Position numbers and translations under genes: made by a program. The notes under the pieces were generated by a model. It was not told the DNA's origin, made no database searches, and saw only the letters and a program-made list of their open reading frames with translations. Below, in pieces: positions 25,105-35,358 of a stretch of DNA of 64,000 nt. This DNA comes from Prorocentrum cordatum (taxonomy: Eukaryota; Sar; Dinophyceae; Prorocentrales; Prorocentraceae), in NCBI GenBank assembly GCA_963575745.1, contig CAUYUJ010009546.1, positions 170,001-234,000 of the forward strand, in the 5' to 3' direction. Position 1 is the stretch's first letter. Each line of letters starts with the position of its first letter.

Positions 25105-25253
25105 TTCCGCTTCGCACCTTCTCTCTCCAGACTTGGGAGATGCGAAGCGCGCAGGAGAAAAACTTCAATGCCACGAAGTGTGGCTCTTTTGGGGGTGCTG
25201 CATCTGCCACAGGCCACGGCGGCGTCTCCGCAAGGGAGAGCCACCTACCCCAC
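25105..25253. repeat. ~148-bp direct repeat, right copy (possible B1)
   Basis: Near-exact copy of 23787-23935 in the same orientation. Confidence 0.6.
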
Positions 25254-28171
25254 AGAGGCAAAAGAAAGTTTGTGGATGCAGTATTTGAGTCAGCGGCTGA
25301 AGAGCCGCTGCCGCGGGCACCATTCGAGGCAAACTGCGTCCTCTGTGTTCCTTCGTGCAAAGAAAGTGGTTCGAACGCTGCTTGCACGGCACGGCGTGGT
25401 CCGCTCTCCTGCGCCAACAGGTAACTCGCGAATGAGCGGTGGGACGCGAGGCACCTGAGTGGCAGGTTTGCACGAAATGGCGCGAAGGCCCCGGGACCAA
25501 TGGGCGTACTATTCTCGGCCACCTCAGACGAAAGCCAAATCGCTGGCAATCGCTAATCATGCGCGGCGCAGGCGCACAAATCGCGAAATCGAGAATGCGA
25601 GTCTGGACACCTTGGCGCCGGAAATCGGCGCTGAATCGACGAAGCTCGGAAGGCATTCCTGGGCGCGCCAGCGCCAGAAGCAGCGCAGGGGCCTGACCAC
25701 CGACTGGCAACCTGGCAACCAGCGAACGCTCTGCTGCCGCGCGCTCATCAACGACGATGCGCCAGCAATGAAAGCACAGAGTGCAGCCTTAGCGAGCACG
25801 CGGATGCAGTAAATTGCGCTCGCGAATCTTCGGGGCACGCCGGCGCCAGAACCCAGGCCCCGTGCTCCAAATGCATTGCTGGCCGCGCAGGTGCAACGGA
25901 AGGCGGCCGTGCGGCAACCAGGCTGTTATCTGGAGCAGCACGCGCCACCTGCGCAAAGCAGGGGGTGCAAAGGGGCTAGACGGCACAGCACCAATGGAGC
26001 GCTGCACGCGGTTGGCAACCGTGGCCAGGCGCTGCGCTGCGCAAGGCAGGCGGGTTGCAGAATGACGCGCTGCCACAACCTGAGTGAGCACAGGGTGATA
26101 GGCCAAACGCTGCACTCGCGAGAGGGCTGCACTGCGTGAGTTGGAATCTGAGCGCGTCAGCGCCAGAAAGGCGAAATTGACACGCCATTGTGAGCCTGGG
26201 CGGTGGGCGCTGGGGAACCGACCTCAGAATGCAATTCTGGGTGCAGCGCCTAGGGGGATGAACGTGCAGCCTGCGTCGAAAGCCCCACGCGGCGCGCAGC
26301 ACCTGAGCGTGACAGGGTTGCCTGGTACATGGAACGCGGCGTGAACCCAGACTCCCAAGCAGGGCGTGGCCGCCGACTGGGCGCCATGAGCCTGCTGCGT
26401 CGAAACCTCCGCGCGGCTCCGAAGAAGCACTTGAGTTGATTCGAAAGAAGGTGGGCGCGCACCCCCAGACAAGAGAGCGGCCGCCGGCTGCGCGCCTGCG
26501 TCGAGAGCTCCGCGCTGCTCAGACGAAGAGCGCGCGGCCCCCGGGGTGCAGAAGCCACGCGGCGTTGCCGCAGACACCAAGGACAGAGCGGCCGCCAACT
26601 GCACCGCGAGCGTGCGTCAAAAGCTCCGCCCTCGTCTGATGAAGAGCGCGCGGCAAAGCATGAGAAGCGCGCAACAGCAGAGGGTCACAGAGTGCCAGGA
26701 AGAAAACGCGTGTGGCGTGGCTGCAGACCTCCAAAGCAGGGAGCGCTGCGCGAGCCTGCTGCGCGCCGCTCTGAAGAAGAGCGCGCGGCACCTGAGCTCC
26801 ACAGGGCTGCTTGGCAGGAGGCGCGCGGTTTGGCTGCAGACACCGCCTAGGAGGCGACCGCCAACTGTACGCCACGAAGCCTGCGTCGAGAGCACCGCGC
26901 CGCTCAGAAGAGGAGCGACCAGCTCGTGAGCGTCACAGGGCTGCTCGGCAGAAGGCACGCGGCCTGGGCGCAGCCCTCCAAAGCAGGGAGCGGCCGCCGC
27001 CTGTACGGGGCTGGTGTGTCGAAAGCTCTGCGCCGCTCTGAAGAAGAGCGCGCGGCACATAAGCGTGACGAAAACGCTTGGCGGAAAACGCGTGGCGCTG
27101 GGCGCTGGCGCAGACTCCCAGACTGGGGAGCGCCCGCGCACTGTTCACCATACCACTACCCACGCCGCAATTGCCAATCAAGGCGCAAGTGCGCGAGAAG
27201 CGCCAACGAACCCAGAATGCAACCCTGCACGCGTTGGTGCCAGAGTTCCGCACCAATCGCAAATCTAGGCGCATCGGCGCAAGAATTGGCCGAAACGAGC
27301 CGCAATTGCGAATCCGCCCGCGCAGGCGCCAGAAACGCGAAAACGAGCTCAGAAAGCAAATCTGGGCGCGTCGGCGCCAGAATTGGCCGAAACGCGCTAC
27401 ACTGCAAATCTGGGCGCGCAGGCACTGGAAACAAAAACGAGCTCACAATTCAATTCTCAGCGCGTCGGCGCCAGAATTGGCCAAAACGCGCAACAATTCC
27501 GAATCTGGGCGGGCAGGCGCCAGAAACGAAAACGAGCTCAGAATGCAATTCTGAGCGCGTCGGCGCCAGAAGTGTCCAAACGCGCCGCAAGCATGAATCT
27601 CGGCACACAGGCACGAGAAAATTATACGTCGCAGCACTATGCTGCGTGCGCTCCCGCACGGACGTTGGGCAAACACGTGCAGCTGGCTGGCGCCAACCTG
27701 AGAGAGAGAGCCTCAGGACGCCCAGCCAGCGGAGCGCAACCCAGGGAGGGCGGGCGGGGAAAGAAAACACCCACGCCACGAGGCCCACCCCGCGGTGCCA
27801 GCAGACACCCACGGGCAGGACGAGGACGTCCCAGGGAGACGACGGACAGACAGACCGACAGACAGACGACAGACACACAGACACACAGACGGGACGGACG
27901 GACAGACAGACCCACACCCGCCGTCCCAGGGAGACGACGGACAGACAGACCGACAGACAGACCGACAGACAGACGACAGACACACAGACACACAGACGGG
28001 ACGGACGGACAGACAGACCCACACCCGCCGTCCACAGGACACGGCGCGTTAGATGACCCACCAGGGCGGGCGAAGTCCGCCATCCCCAGTTGGAGGTATC
28101 CAAGTTTCGTGTTTTGCTGGGAGCTCGAGGCCATTAGGCTAGGAGGAGTGTGGCACCGCTAGCTCCTGAAA
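25254..28171. other. Composite of degenerate repeats, no gene
   Basis: Bases 25254-27150 are built of worn ~100-130-bp phrases (CACCTGAGCGTGACAGGG, GAAGAAGAGCGCGCGGCA, CCCAGACAAGAGAGCGG). Bases 27270-27600 are a ~90-bp repeat around GCGCGTCGGCGCCAGAATTGG. Bases 27843-28020 are ACAG/GACA tetranucleotide tracts in two blocks separated by a repeated CCACACCCGCCGTCC. No protein is supported. Confidence 0.5.
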
Positions 28172-28216
28172 TTTTCCTGCCCTCCAAACCGCTGCGCGAT
28201 TTGAGGGCTAAGAAAA
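28172..28216 (-). repeat. Solitary terminal hairpin of the YR-element type
   Basis: A 45-bp inverted repeat from TTTTC to GAAAA with arms TTTTCCTGCCCTCCAAACCG and its near complement. It is the same hairpin sequence as at the A repeats of element IV and at 41094-41138. It probably marks an eroded end of another YR retrotransposon, but no adjoining B repeat or coding region is visible. Confidence 0.55.
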
Positions 28217-28679
28217 GAGAAAACGAGCACAGAATGCAATCCTCGGCGCGCCGGCACTGAGATTGGCTGACGCTGCGGCGGATCCACGCGCAGACTGCGC
28301 ATCTGAGGACGGTAGCGACAGAATGCGCGACCTGTGCGTCGGCATGCAAATTTGGCCCGCCAGGCCAGGGCCAGAGCACACACAGTTGCGCTCTGAATGC
28401 AAGTCTGGGCCGGTCGCGCTTTCTGAACGCGGCATTCTGGGCGTGCTGGCGCCAGAAAACTGGCAGACAGCCGACTGGCTGTTGCTGGGGAGCGCGCTGG
28501 CGCACCGCCACGCCACGGAGCCGCCCGGGAGGCGCGCAGGCGCGACTCCTGCTAGAGAACTTCGGGCGCCGCTCCTGTCTGGGAGCACAGAAGCGCAGCT
28601 CCTTTCCAGGGGCTTAGCCTGCCAGGGAGCACAGGAAGAAGCTCTGGGTGCAACATTGAACCTGCGTTGCAGGATCTAG

Positions 28680-29166
28680 ATGCACGGCGCGCTGGCGCGA
28701 ACCCCCCTGACGAGGGAGCACGAGCCGGCCGTGCACCGCAACCCGAAAGTGCTAGCTCCGCGCCGCTCTGAGCGAGCGGGCGGCACCTGAGCGTCACAGG
28801 GTTGCGGGGCAAATCTGAGTGCGCAGTGCGTCCGCACAGGCCCCCAGACAAGGGAGCCGGCCATGCACCGCCACCCAAAAGTGCTAGCTCCAACGCCGCT
28901 CTGAGCGAGCGGGCGGCCTGAGCGTCACAGGTTTGCTCGGGACATCTAGATGTGCAGTGCGCCGGCGCAGACCCCCAGACGAGGAATCCGACCGTGCACC
29001 GCCACCCGAAAATGCTAGCTAGCTCCACGCCGCACTGAGCGAGCGGGCGGCACCTGAGCGTCACAGGGTTGCTCAGGACATCTGGATGCGCAGTGCGCCG
29101 GCGCAGACCCCCAGACGAGGAATCCAACCGTGCACCGCCACCCGAAAATGCTAGCTAGCTCCACGC
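28680..29166. repeat. ~133-bp tandem repeats joined to truncated element II
   Basis: About 3.7 units carry TGCTAGCTCCACGCCGC, GAGCGAGCGGGCGGCACC, TGAGCGTCACAGGGTTGCTC and GCGCAGACCCCCAGACGAGG, with starts near 28762, 28895 and 29029. The array ends exactly where the RNase H fragment of element II begins, so it sits at the deletion or rearrangement joint. Confidence 0.8.
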
Positions 29167-29540
29167 CCCTCCAGATCCCCGAGCTGCTCGCTTAACAGCC
29201 AGTGGAGAGCACAGATGGCAGCCATTAATTCCCACGTTGCCACCTGGTTCTTCCGGTAACGTGCCCAGCGCCACACTGCGTCGGGCACGGCGGGCGCAGA
29301 CCAAAGACGCCAGTCCGGCAAGCAGATGGCCCATGCCAAACTGCCACGTCCAGTAGCGTCCGAGTAAACAATGCACCGGCGTCGCGCCGCCGGGGACGAG
29401 CACAGCGCTGTGCGCCGCGGCACGCCCTCGAGGAAACGCAGCCACCACTGCAGTGACCGCGCGACCCGCCCAGTCAGGGCAGAAGAGTTGCCGGACGCTT
29501 GCTTGAAAAGTGGCGCCAAATGCACCCGCGCCGCCCGGCC
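29167..29540 (-). pseudogene. Element II RNase H fragment, separated from its RT by element I
   Basis: Minus-strand translation begins GRAARVHLAPLF and contains CIVYSDATGRGSLAWA (first Asp) and TWELMAAICALHWLL (Glu). It stops after EQLGDLE, before the third and fourth catalytic acids, where the ~133-bp repeats start. In intact relatives the motif AVFGRGARV joins RT to RNase H. Element II RT (36796-38386) ends at AVF and this piece resumes at GR in matching codon phase, so the two are halves of one gene split by element I. No YR of element II is found. Confidence 0.9.
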
Positions 29541-29633
29541 GAAAATCTCCTCGGCGGCCTCCGCAGCAACAGTGCCACAGAGAGGTGCCCTGCTGCGTGG
29601 TTGCGCCGCTCTTGGAGTCACGCCACCAAGCCC
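29541..29633 (-). repeat. Element I repeat B2
   Basis: A 93-bp copy of B1 with two mismatches. On the minus strand it ends GAGATTTTC and abuts the RNase H codon GGC of element II. Bases 29634-29697 show a weaker match to the sequence beyond B1 (30183-30246), so B may originally have been longer. Confidence 0.9.
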
Positions 29634-29697
29634 GCGACTGCAACCGCGCGACCACCGAGAACACACACCTCCACCGAGGGCGGGGGGGCGGGGAAAA

Positions 29698-30089
29698 CGG
29701 AAAAACGGAGACGGCCCGCGCGGGCACAGCCGCACGCAGCCCACCACCACCTGCGGGCAACAGGACTGCGCGGAGCAAGAAACTCCCAGGCCACACAGGG
29801 CCGCCAACAGCAACGCCGCCACGGCAACCTGGCCGAGAGCGCCGCCGCCACACCAGGGCAGCTAGGCCCAGGACACACGACAGACACGACCAACAAGACA
29901 GACGACAGCGACCGACGCACGGCAGAGCAGCAGCAGCAACAGCCGCAGCAGCAGCAGCAGCACGCCGCACCAGGCGGCCAGTGTGCAGCGGCCCTGGGAG
30001 GCAACCAAGACGTGAGCACGCAGACCGGGCAGCTCCAGCCCTTTCGTCAATTTTCCCACCCATGAAAGTGTACACACTTTAAGGGTTGA
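29698..30089 (-). repeat. Element I repeat A2
   Basis: 392 bp matching A1 at 36399-36790. It holds a CAG-rich stretch (29925-29965) and, at its minus-strand start, the terminal hairpin 30051-30094. Confidence 0.9.
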
Positions 30090-30094
30090 GAAAA
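30051..30094 (-). other. Terminal hairpin of A2, element I
   Basis: Arms run from TTTTC to GAAAA with inner stem AAAGTGT/ACACTTT; about 17 of 21 arm positions pair. The outer TTTTC/GAAAA is the crossover core. Confidence 0.75.
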
Positions 30095-30182
30095 TCTCCT
30101 CGGCGGCCTCCGCAGCAACAGTGCCGCAGAGAGGTGCCCTGCTGCATGGTTGCGCCGCTCTTGGAGTCACGCCACCAAGCCC
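30090..30182 (-). repeat. Element I repeat B1
   Basis: 93 bp starting GAAAATCTCCTCGG on the plus strand, repeated as B2 at 29541. It lies between the YR gene and A2. Bases 30183-30287 are a short 3' region with nothing else recognised. Confidence 0.9.
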
Positions 30183-30287
30183 AATGCTACCAAGAGCGCG
30201 CACACCACCCACTAGCGGACAGCGAGAACAGACAGATGACGACGATGGCTTTTTGTACAGTAACCGCCGCCCTCTGCATAAACAGCT

Positions 30288-32030
30288 TCAAGCACTGTCT
30301 GACGAGCTGGAATAATTCGCCAACCAATTACCGGCTTCGAGCCCTCCACGGCCCCTCGCGGACGCGTAGCCAAACGCTGTGAGACCACGCCAACCGCCAG
30401 AATAAAATAGAGCTGTCGGGCCGCCCGTTTTTAAAGCGTTCGAAGCCCAGCCCCGCCGGAAAGCATGCGTACCCCAAGCTGCCGGCGATTCCAAACCTGC
30501 AGCGGCTGCTCCCAATTTCAGGAGCGCCAGCGACTCGGAATACCTGATATGGCAAAAAGGCGGACGCACGTGCGCCTCTAATTGCTGGAGGGCGCATACG
30601 CCGCACATGCTGGAGCCGAGGACCTCGCAAATGCACTGCCTTGTAACTGCCACCGGCTCTTTGTAACATTTCCGTTTCATGTACGTAATCGAACATGAAA
30701 GTTTGCCACGCTTTTTTCTGAACGCCACAGGCGCCAGCCCTGTGCCTATGATCAGTGTCTCGCTATATCGCAAAGTAAAATGACGAGACACAGCCCACGA
30801 GATGGCCACGTCACGCTTGCCTGCGCCCACACCCCATTCATACAACAAGCGCGCATCTTGCACAGAAGCCCGCATCCTCGGACGGCGAACACCACACACC
30901 GTGGATTTCTCTGCGCCACGGACCAACCGCGAGGTGTCGCTCAAAGCGCCCGCCTCACATTTGAGCCAAGCCAACACGGACCGCAAGTGCGATAGATACT
31001 TCGACAAAGAAGCACCGTTGCGAAACAACGTTGCAAAACAGTACAGCGATGCCTCAGCAGGCGGCCACGGCGGCTGCGCTGTCAGAGCCGCCGCATGGCC
31101 CCACAATTGCACAGCTGATGCGTACGCCCCTGCGCTCTTGCGCCACCCTTGGAACTCCATCCAGCAAGCCTGCTGCGCGAACTGAAAGCTAGAAGTATTG
31201 TTGTCTCTCGCCCGTGCCAATTCCTCAGTTGGCGTGCCTGCTACTGGAAGCGGCGCAGCCGCCTGCTTGCCTAGAATACGAATGGCATCTGCAAGAACCG
31301 AAGGAGCAGGCGGCCTGCGGAGCTTTGTCGCTTCAGAAATCATGGCCAAAGCGGTCGCTGCAGCCTCGACAGCAGCGGCCGGACTGCCTGCGACGCTGGC
31401 TGGCGGAGCAGGGGCCGTGTATTTTGAGCGCAAGGCACATCGCGGATCACCTCTGAAATGTGCTATGCCCGCCCGAGGCGCGCTATGATGGACAAGCTCC
31501 CGGTTGGCCACTGTCATGCAAAATTTGAGAAAGTATTGAACGATGGCGTCCAGTGTTTGCAAAGCCGACCACACTTCTGCCGCTTCACCCACGGTTAATC
31601 CGCCGAAGTCGCTCGGCGCCACGGCCCCTTCTTTCTGCAGAGATTCAGCCACGGCCCCCGCGCCAGGAGCTGGGAAAGGTCTTCTCGCGGCCAGAGCCGC
31701 CCTTTCGAGCAACGCCCGGAACTCTTCCGTAACAGAGTTATGCGGCACATTTCTCTCGGACCCTTCTGCTCCAGACGGTGCGCCAGGGACAGCATGGCGA
31801 CGCTGCCATTGTTCTCTGCTCTCGTTCAGGAAACGCAACGCCATCCAAAACGAAAGCGCGCGAATATTGAACCTGAGCCAAAAGCTACGGACAACGCACT
31901 GGTGAACATCATGCACGCACGCATCCGCAGCAAATGCTTCAATCTCACATAACGCATGCATTTTTTTCTTCCTCGGTAGCCCGCTCGATGCACTCACACA
32001 GCCCACGGGAGATTTGACGGCCATGGCCAT
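30288..32030 (-). CDS. Element I tyrosine recombinase (YR), 580 aa
   Basis: Tyrosine recombinase expected to integrate a circular cDNA copy of the element. The C-terminal half carries box I (LRYSETL, Arg421) and box II (THAFRRGWA, His522 and Arg525). It also has GGWRG with Trp547 in the second-His position and Tyr555 eight residues later, the normal YR spacing. All four expected catalytic positions are present. A cluster Cys455, 466, 468, 476, 479 lies between the boxes and recurs in the other elements. The tail is Ser/Asp-rich (SSSSDSA). The ATG overlaps the end of the RT gene by 37 nt in another frame, so reinitiation or coupling is plausible. The N-terminal ~350 residues match no domain I know. 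Confidence 0.9.
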   Translation of the reverse strand: MAMAVKSPVGCVSASSGLPRKKKMHALCEIEAFAADACVHDVHQCVVRSFWLRFNIRALSFWMALRFLNESREQWQRRHAVPGAPSGAEGSERNVPHNSVTEEFRALLERAALAARRPFPAPGAGAVAESLQKEGAVAPSDFGGLTVGEAAEVWSALQTLDAIVQYFLKFCMTVANRELVHHSAPRAGIAHFRGDPRCALRSKYTAPAPPASVAGSPAAAVEAAATALAMISEATKLRRPPAPSVLADAIRILGKQAAAPLPVAGTPTEELARARDNNTSSFQFAQQACWMEFQGWRKSAGAYASAVQLWGHAAALTAQPPWPPAEASLYCFATLFRNGASLSKYLSHLRSVLAWLKCEAGALSDTSRLVRGAEKSTVCGVRRPRMRASVQDARLLYEWGVGAGKRDVAISWAVSRHFTLRYSETLIIGTGLAPVAFRKKRGKLSCSITYMKRKCYKEPVAVTRQCICEVLGSSMCGVCALQQLEAHVRPPFCHIRYSESLALLKLGAAAAGLESPAAWGTHAFRRGWASNALKTGGPTALFYSGGWRGLTAFGYASARGRGGLEAGNWLANYSSSSDSA

Positions 32031-34078
32031 TCGACCTGTCCGAAATGTAAACTCTCGAGCGTTGCGCGGCTCCCGCGGGCCTTGCTCGCGCGGGTCGGGC
32101 CGTCCGCCAGGTTCAACGCAGATGGCACGTAGTGAGCATGCATTAGAACACTCGCTCGCGCCAGCTCGAACCAGACCGACCCCAATACTGCATTAAAATC
32201 GGCCTGTCTCGAACATCCGCGCAGCAGGGTCTGCAACGCGGTAGTGTTGTCAATGAACACTACCAGCTCTGGGTGCTCCACGGCTTGCTGCAAGAAAAAG
32301 TGCACGCCACACAGCGCAGCGAGAAGTTCCCACAGCGTGACCTGCGTGCGTCGGGGCAACGCCCATGACCATGCCGCGGCCGGGACAGCCGTCGCTGCCC
32401 ATGCCCGACGGGCTGGTGTCACGAGCACGAACGCAAGCTGTCCCCCGCCCGTTGCATCCGTGTATAGGATGCACCGCTGAAGGCACGGCTGCCGGAAACT
32501 AGCAAAAGCCGACGGGGTTGAGCACAAATATCGCTCCCACCACCGCAGTGCACTGCGCACCCGGTGCGTCAGCACTGCGCGGCCGCACTTGCCATGCCAA
32601 AACAGCGGCGCGAGAAATACTCTCGCACCTCTGACAAACACTGCCGTGGCGCCCCAGCTTAAACGCCCAGCCAGCTTCGCCGCACCTGCGGGGGACAACG
32701 AATTAGCCTGCAAAGCCTGGCGAATTTGAGCTAGCCACTTTTCTTTCTTATCCTCGCCGATCCAAAACCAAATGCCGTCTGGGCAAGCTTTCGCTACTAC
32801 TCCTAAGACAACTGTTTGGTCGGCCTCTGTGACTGCTTTCGCGTCGTCCAACCTCCACCCTAGCAAATCGACTACGAGCTTTCGCGCCAAATTGTCCACG
32901 AAACGCGGGTACACGACCAAAAAAATGACAGCCAACAGGGCCTGGACAGCACTGCCAAAGCGATGCCACGCGAATACAGACGCAGCCGAGCCAAACGGGC
33001 ACGAGAGAAGCTGCAAACCTCTATCACTGCGCTCTGCTTCAGCCCAAGTTGCAACGGCAAATTGCAGATGCTCGCTTCGAATCGGCAGCGTTTTAAAAGC
33101 CGACTTGAAATCATCTTTCCTGAAAAGGAAAGTAGCGCCGGGATGACCACCTACACACGCCCGCGCGACTCCGACTAAAGTGTCAAGCGAATCGTGGTGC
33201 ATCTCCTCTGGGATCGCTGTGGCGCTGTTCACACCGTTGTCAGTGAAATCGTCGAACAAGCGCACCTTGCGACGCTTACGACCGCTCTGTTCCTGCCAAC
33301 CTTCGTCGACAGGGAATCGGGCTGTTAAAAGACAGCGATGGCGAGAAAGCGAAACCCAGTGAGCCTTACGCTCTGCTACTTCTTGCAAGCATTTGTTGCG
33401 GAACGCTTCTGCTTGGTCACGCACTATGGAACGACGAACCCTGTTCAAAGTGCAGGCGTTGCGTTCATCTAAATTTTGATGGAGTTCCTCCACCGTTGTT
33501 GCGGAAACACTCACAGCCCTGGCAGGCTGAATCCCGCTCGGCTGCAAATCCCCTACGATCGGGAAACCGAAAGCTAAACAATTCACAAGCTCGGCGTCTG
33601 GCCAGCTGATATATTCTAGCATCTCCCTCAACAAGAAAAGATTCTTTTCAGGACCTAAAACGCTCTGGCATTGCAAAGGCAAACGAGAAAACGTTTGCCG
33701 CCAGAGTGGGTCCGTCACACGCTTCCTTTCTTCCCAATGAGAGACAGCACTTGCGCGGTGTTCATGCAGTTCTGCCGGCGACATGTCGGCAGCTTTGCAA
33801 AGCGCATTCTTAAAAATCTCAGGCAAGCAAATGCCTGGGACGACAAGTGGCAACGCGAGCGCCCATTCAAAGTGATCAGCCGGACACATCGTTGCACACC
33901 TGGCCTTGTCAGAATTTAAATCGCGCACCGCAGCGCAAAACTCGTAAAGGAAATCTTTACATTCTGCGGAGCGCGCAGCAGAATCGGGAACGCCGGTCTC
34001 CAACCGGACGCGTCCATCCAACTCCGATTTGCTGTCGTCTTCCCCGGGTGCGTCGCTATCGGAGCTGTCGTGACCAGC
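31994..34078 (-). CDS. Element I RT-RNase H, catalytic site damaged
   Basis: It follows the gag TGA in the same frame and has no ATG nearby (the first usable codon is TTG near 34021). It starts with an acidic Ser/Asp linker (AGHDSSDSDAPGEDD). A conserved N-terminal segment (VLGPEKNLFLLREMLEYISW) precedes RT. RT motif A is RKDDFKSAF. The catalytic loop reads YPRFVDN and then jumps to LARKLVV; relatives have FVDDLF plus about 25 more residues. An in-frame deletion has thus removed the second catalytic Asp. RNase H keeps all four acids: YTDATG, WELLAAL, FIDNTTAL, LNLADGP. The RNase H is probably sound, the RT probably dead. Confidence 0.9.
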   Translation of the reverse strand, partial: AGHDSSDSDAPGEDDSKSELDGRVRLETGVPDSAARSAECKDFLYEFCAAVRDLNSDKARCATMCPADHFEWALALPLVVPGICLPEIFKNALCKAADMSPAELHEHRASAVSHWEERKRVTDPLWRQTFSRLPLQCQSVLGPEKNLFLLREMLEYISWPDAELVNCLAFGFPIVGDLQPSGIQPARAVSVSATTVEELHQNLDERNACTLNRVRRSIVRDQAEAFRNKCLQEVAERKAHWVSLSRHRCLLTARFPVDEGWQEQSGRKRRKVRLFDDFTDNGVNSATAIPEEMHHDSLDTLVGVARACVGGHPGATFLFRKDDFKSAFKTLPIRSEHLQFAVATWAEAERSDRGLQLLSCPFGSAASVFAWHRFGSAVQALLAVIFLVVYPRFVDNLARKLVVDLLGWRLDDAKAVTEADQTVVLGVVAKACPDGIWFWIGEDKKEKWLAQIRQALQANSLSPAGAAKLAGRLSWGATAVFVRGARVFLAPLFWHGKCGRAVLTHRVRSALRWWERYLCSTPSAFASFRQPCLQRCILYTDATGGGQLAFVLVTPARRAWAATAVPAAAWSWALPRRTQVTLWELLAALCGVHFFLQQAVEHPELVVFIDNTTALQTLLRGCSRQADFNAVLGSVWFELARASVLMHAHYVPSALNLADGPTRASKARGSRATLESLHFGQVEWPWPSNLPWAV

Positions 34079-35358
34079 TCACTTCTTGTACTGCTTCTTC
34101 CAGCCCTGCCACTGGCTCGACTTGCCCCAGGACGCAGTGTCATCGTCTCGCTGCCGCTTCGGGGGCCTCTGCGGCGACAGCGTGTTCCGGTTGCCCTTGG
34201 GCTCGCCCTTGTCGGCGCCCTTGGGGAACCCCGCCTTGCCGCTGCCATTGCCGCCCTTGCCGCAGGCGCTGGAGCTGCCGGACGCAACAGACTTAGCAGT
34301 GAACTGTTGAGTTGCTCGCCACGCTGCTTCACCTTGTCCGCTGCCTTTCGCACCATGTCGTCGTCCAGCTTGCAGAAGAAGTCGGACGCGCTCTCGTCGC
34401 CCCGCTCCAAAGAGCGAGCCATGGCGCGACGCTGCATCACGTCATACTGGTAGCACACTCGCACGCCGCCGTGCTCCTCTGTAATGTGGGAGAGGTTGAA
34501 AATGTACGCGAGCAAATCTGTCTGAGTGCACACTTCCATGAGCACGCACTTGATGCCCCATTGGAATATGTGACCGACAAAGGTAGCGAAACCCATGTAA
34601 TCCAACTTAAGTTCGTTTTCTCTGGCTTTCTTTTCGTCCAACACTGCCTTCAATTTGTCTTCAAGAGAGCCGATTGTCGGGGCGACCTGCACCACTGGCG
34701 TGCGCGACCACTCGGGCCTGTGGTGCGTTTGGAGGCATTCCCCGTCTGCACTGCCAGCGTACCGCCGGCCTTTGGAAGCGGCGATTTTTCCTGCCTGCTC
34801 AAACTTCGCCAGATTCTCTTCGGAGGGCAAGCCATCTTGTGGAAAGTTCTCGAGGCCCACCTTGGCCAAGCGTTTGGCCAGGTCAAAGGAAAGACCGAGC
34901 TTCGCAGGCGGCGTGACAGCAGCTGTTTGCGCATTGACAAACTTTTCCATCGCCTGTTCCAAGCCAGAGGACGTGCCAGAGGCAGCTGGCTGCTCCTTCA
35001 TGTCTTTGGCCTGACAACGCTTCTGCACACGAAGTGCCAAAGCCATCATGGCAGGTGTGAGTGTGAACTCTTTCCAGCCTTCCTCTGAAAAGGGTTTGTC
35101 CCCAACCGTCAACCCGGTGCGCAGACTGTCACGGATGAACTCGTCTGCGAAATCCTCTGTGTGCACGGATTGAACCACCTCAGCCATGGCACGCGCAACA
35201 CCAGTGTAGAACCGGATGTCGTGTTTTGCCCGGGCGTTCTCGTCCACGCGCGTCACGAACTCCACGAACGCGTTCCGCGAGTCCACAGACGCACCAGCGA
35301 AAGCACTTTCGGGCAATGTGGCCAGATCTGCCACGATGTCTGCAGGAGTGTACGCCAT
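34079..35358 (-). CDS. Element I gag-like protein, one frameshift
   Basis: Presumed capsid protein of the element. The chosen ATG gives MAYTPADIVADLATLPESAF. Conserved blocks shared with the other elements are DENARAKHDIRFYTG, HHRPEWSRTPVV and EEHGGVRVCYQYDV. No CCHC knuckle is seen; the tail is Gly/Lys/Ser-rich and ends WKKQYKK then TGA (34081-34079). To reach that tail the reading frame must shift by -1 around 34300-34340; without the shift the first frame runs on to 33916 as Arg/Ala-rich sequence. Element III needs the same -1 shift at the homologous place. The RT gene continues in the tail's frame after the TGA. Confidence 0.8.
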
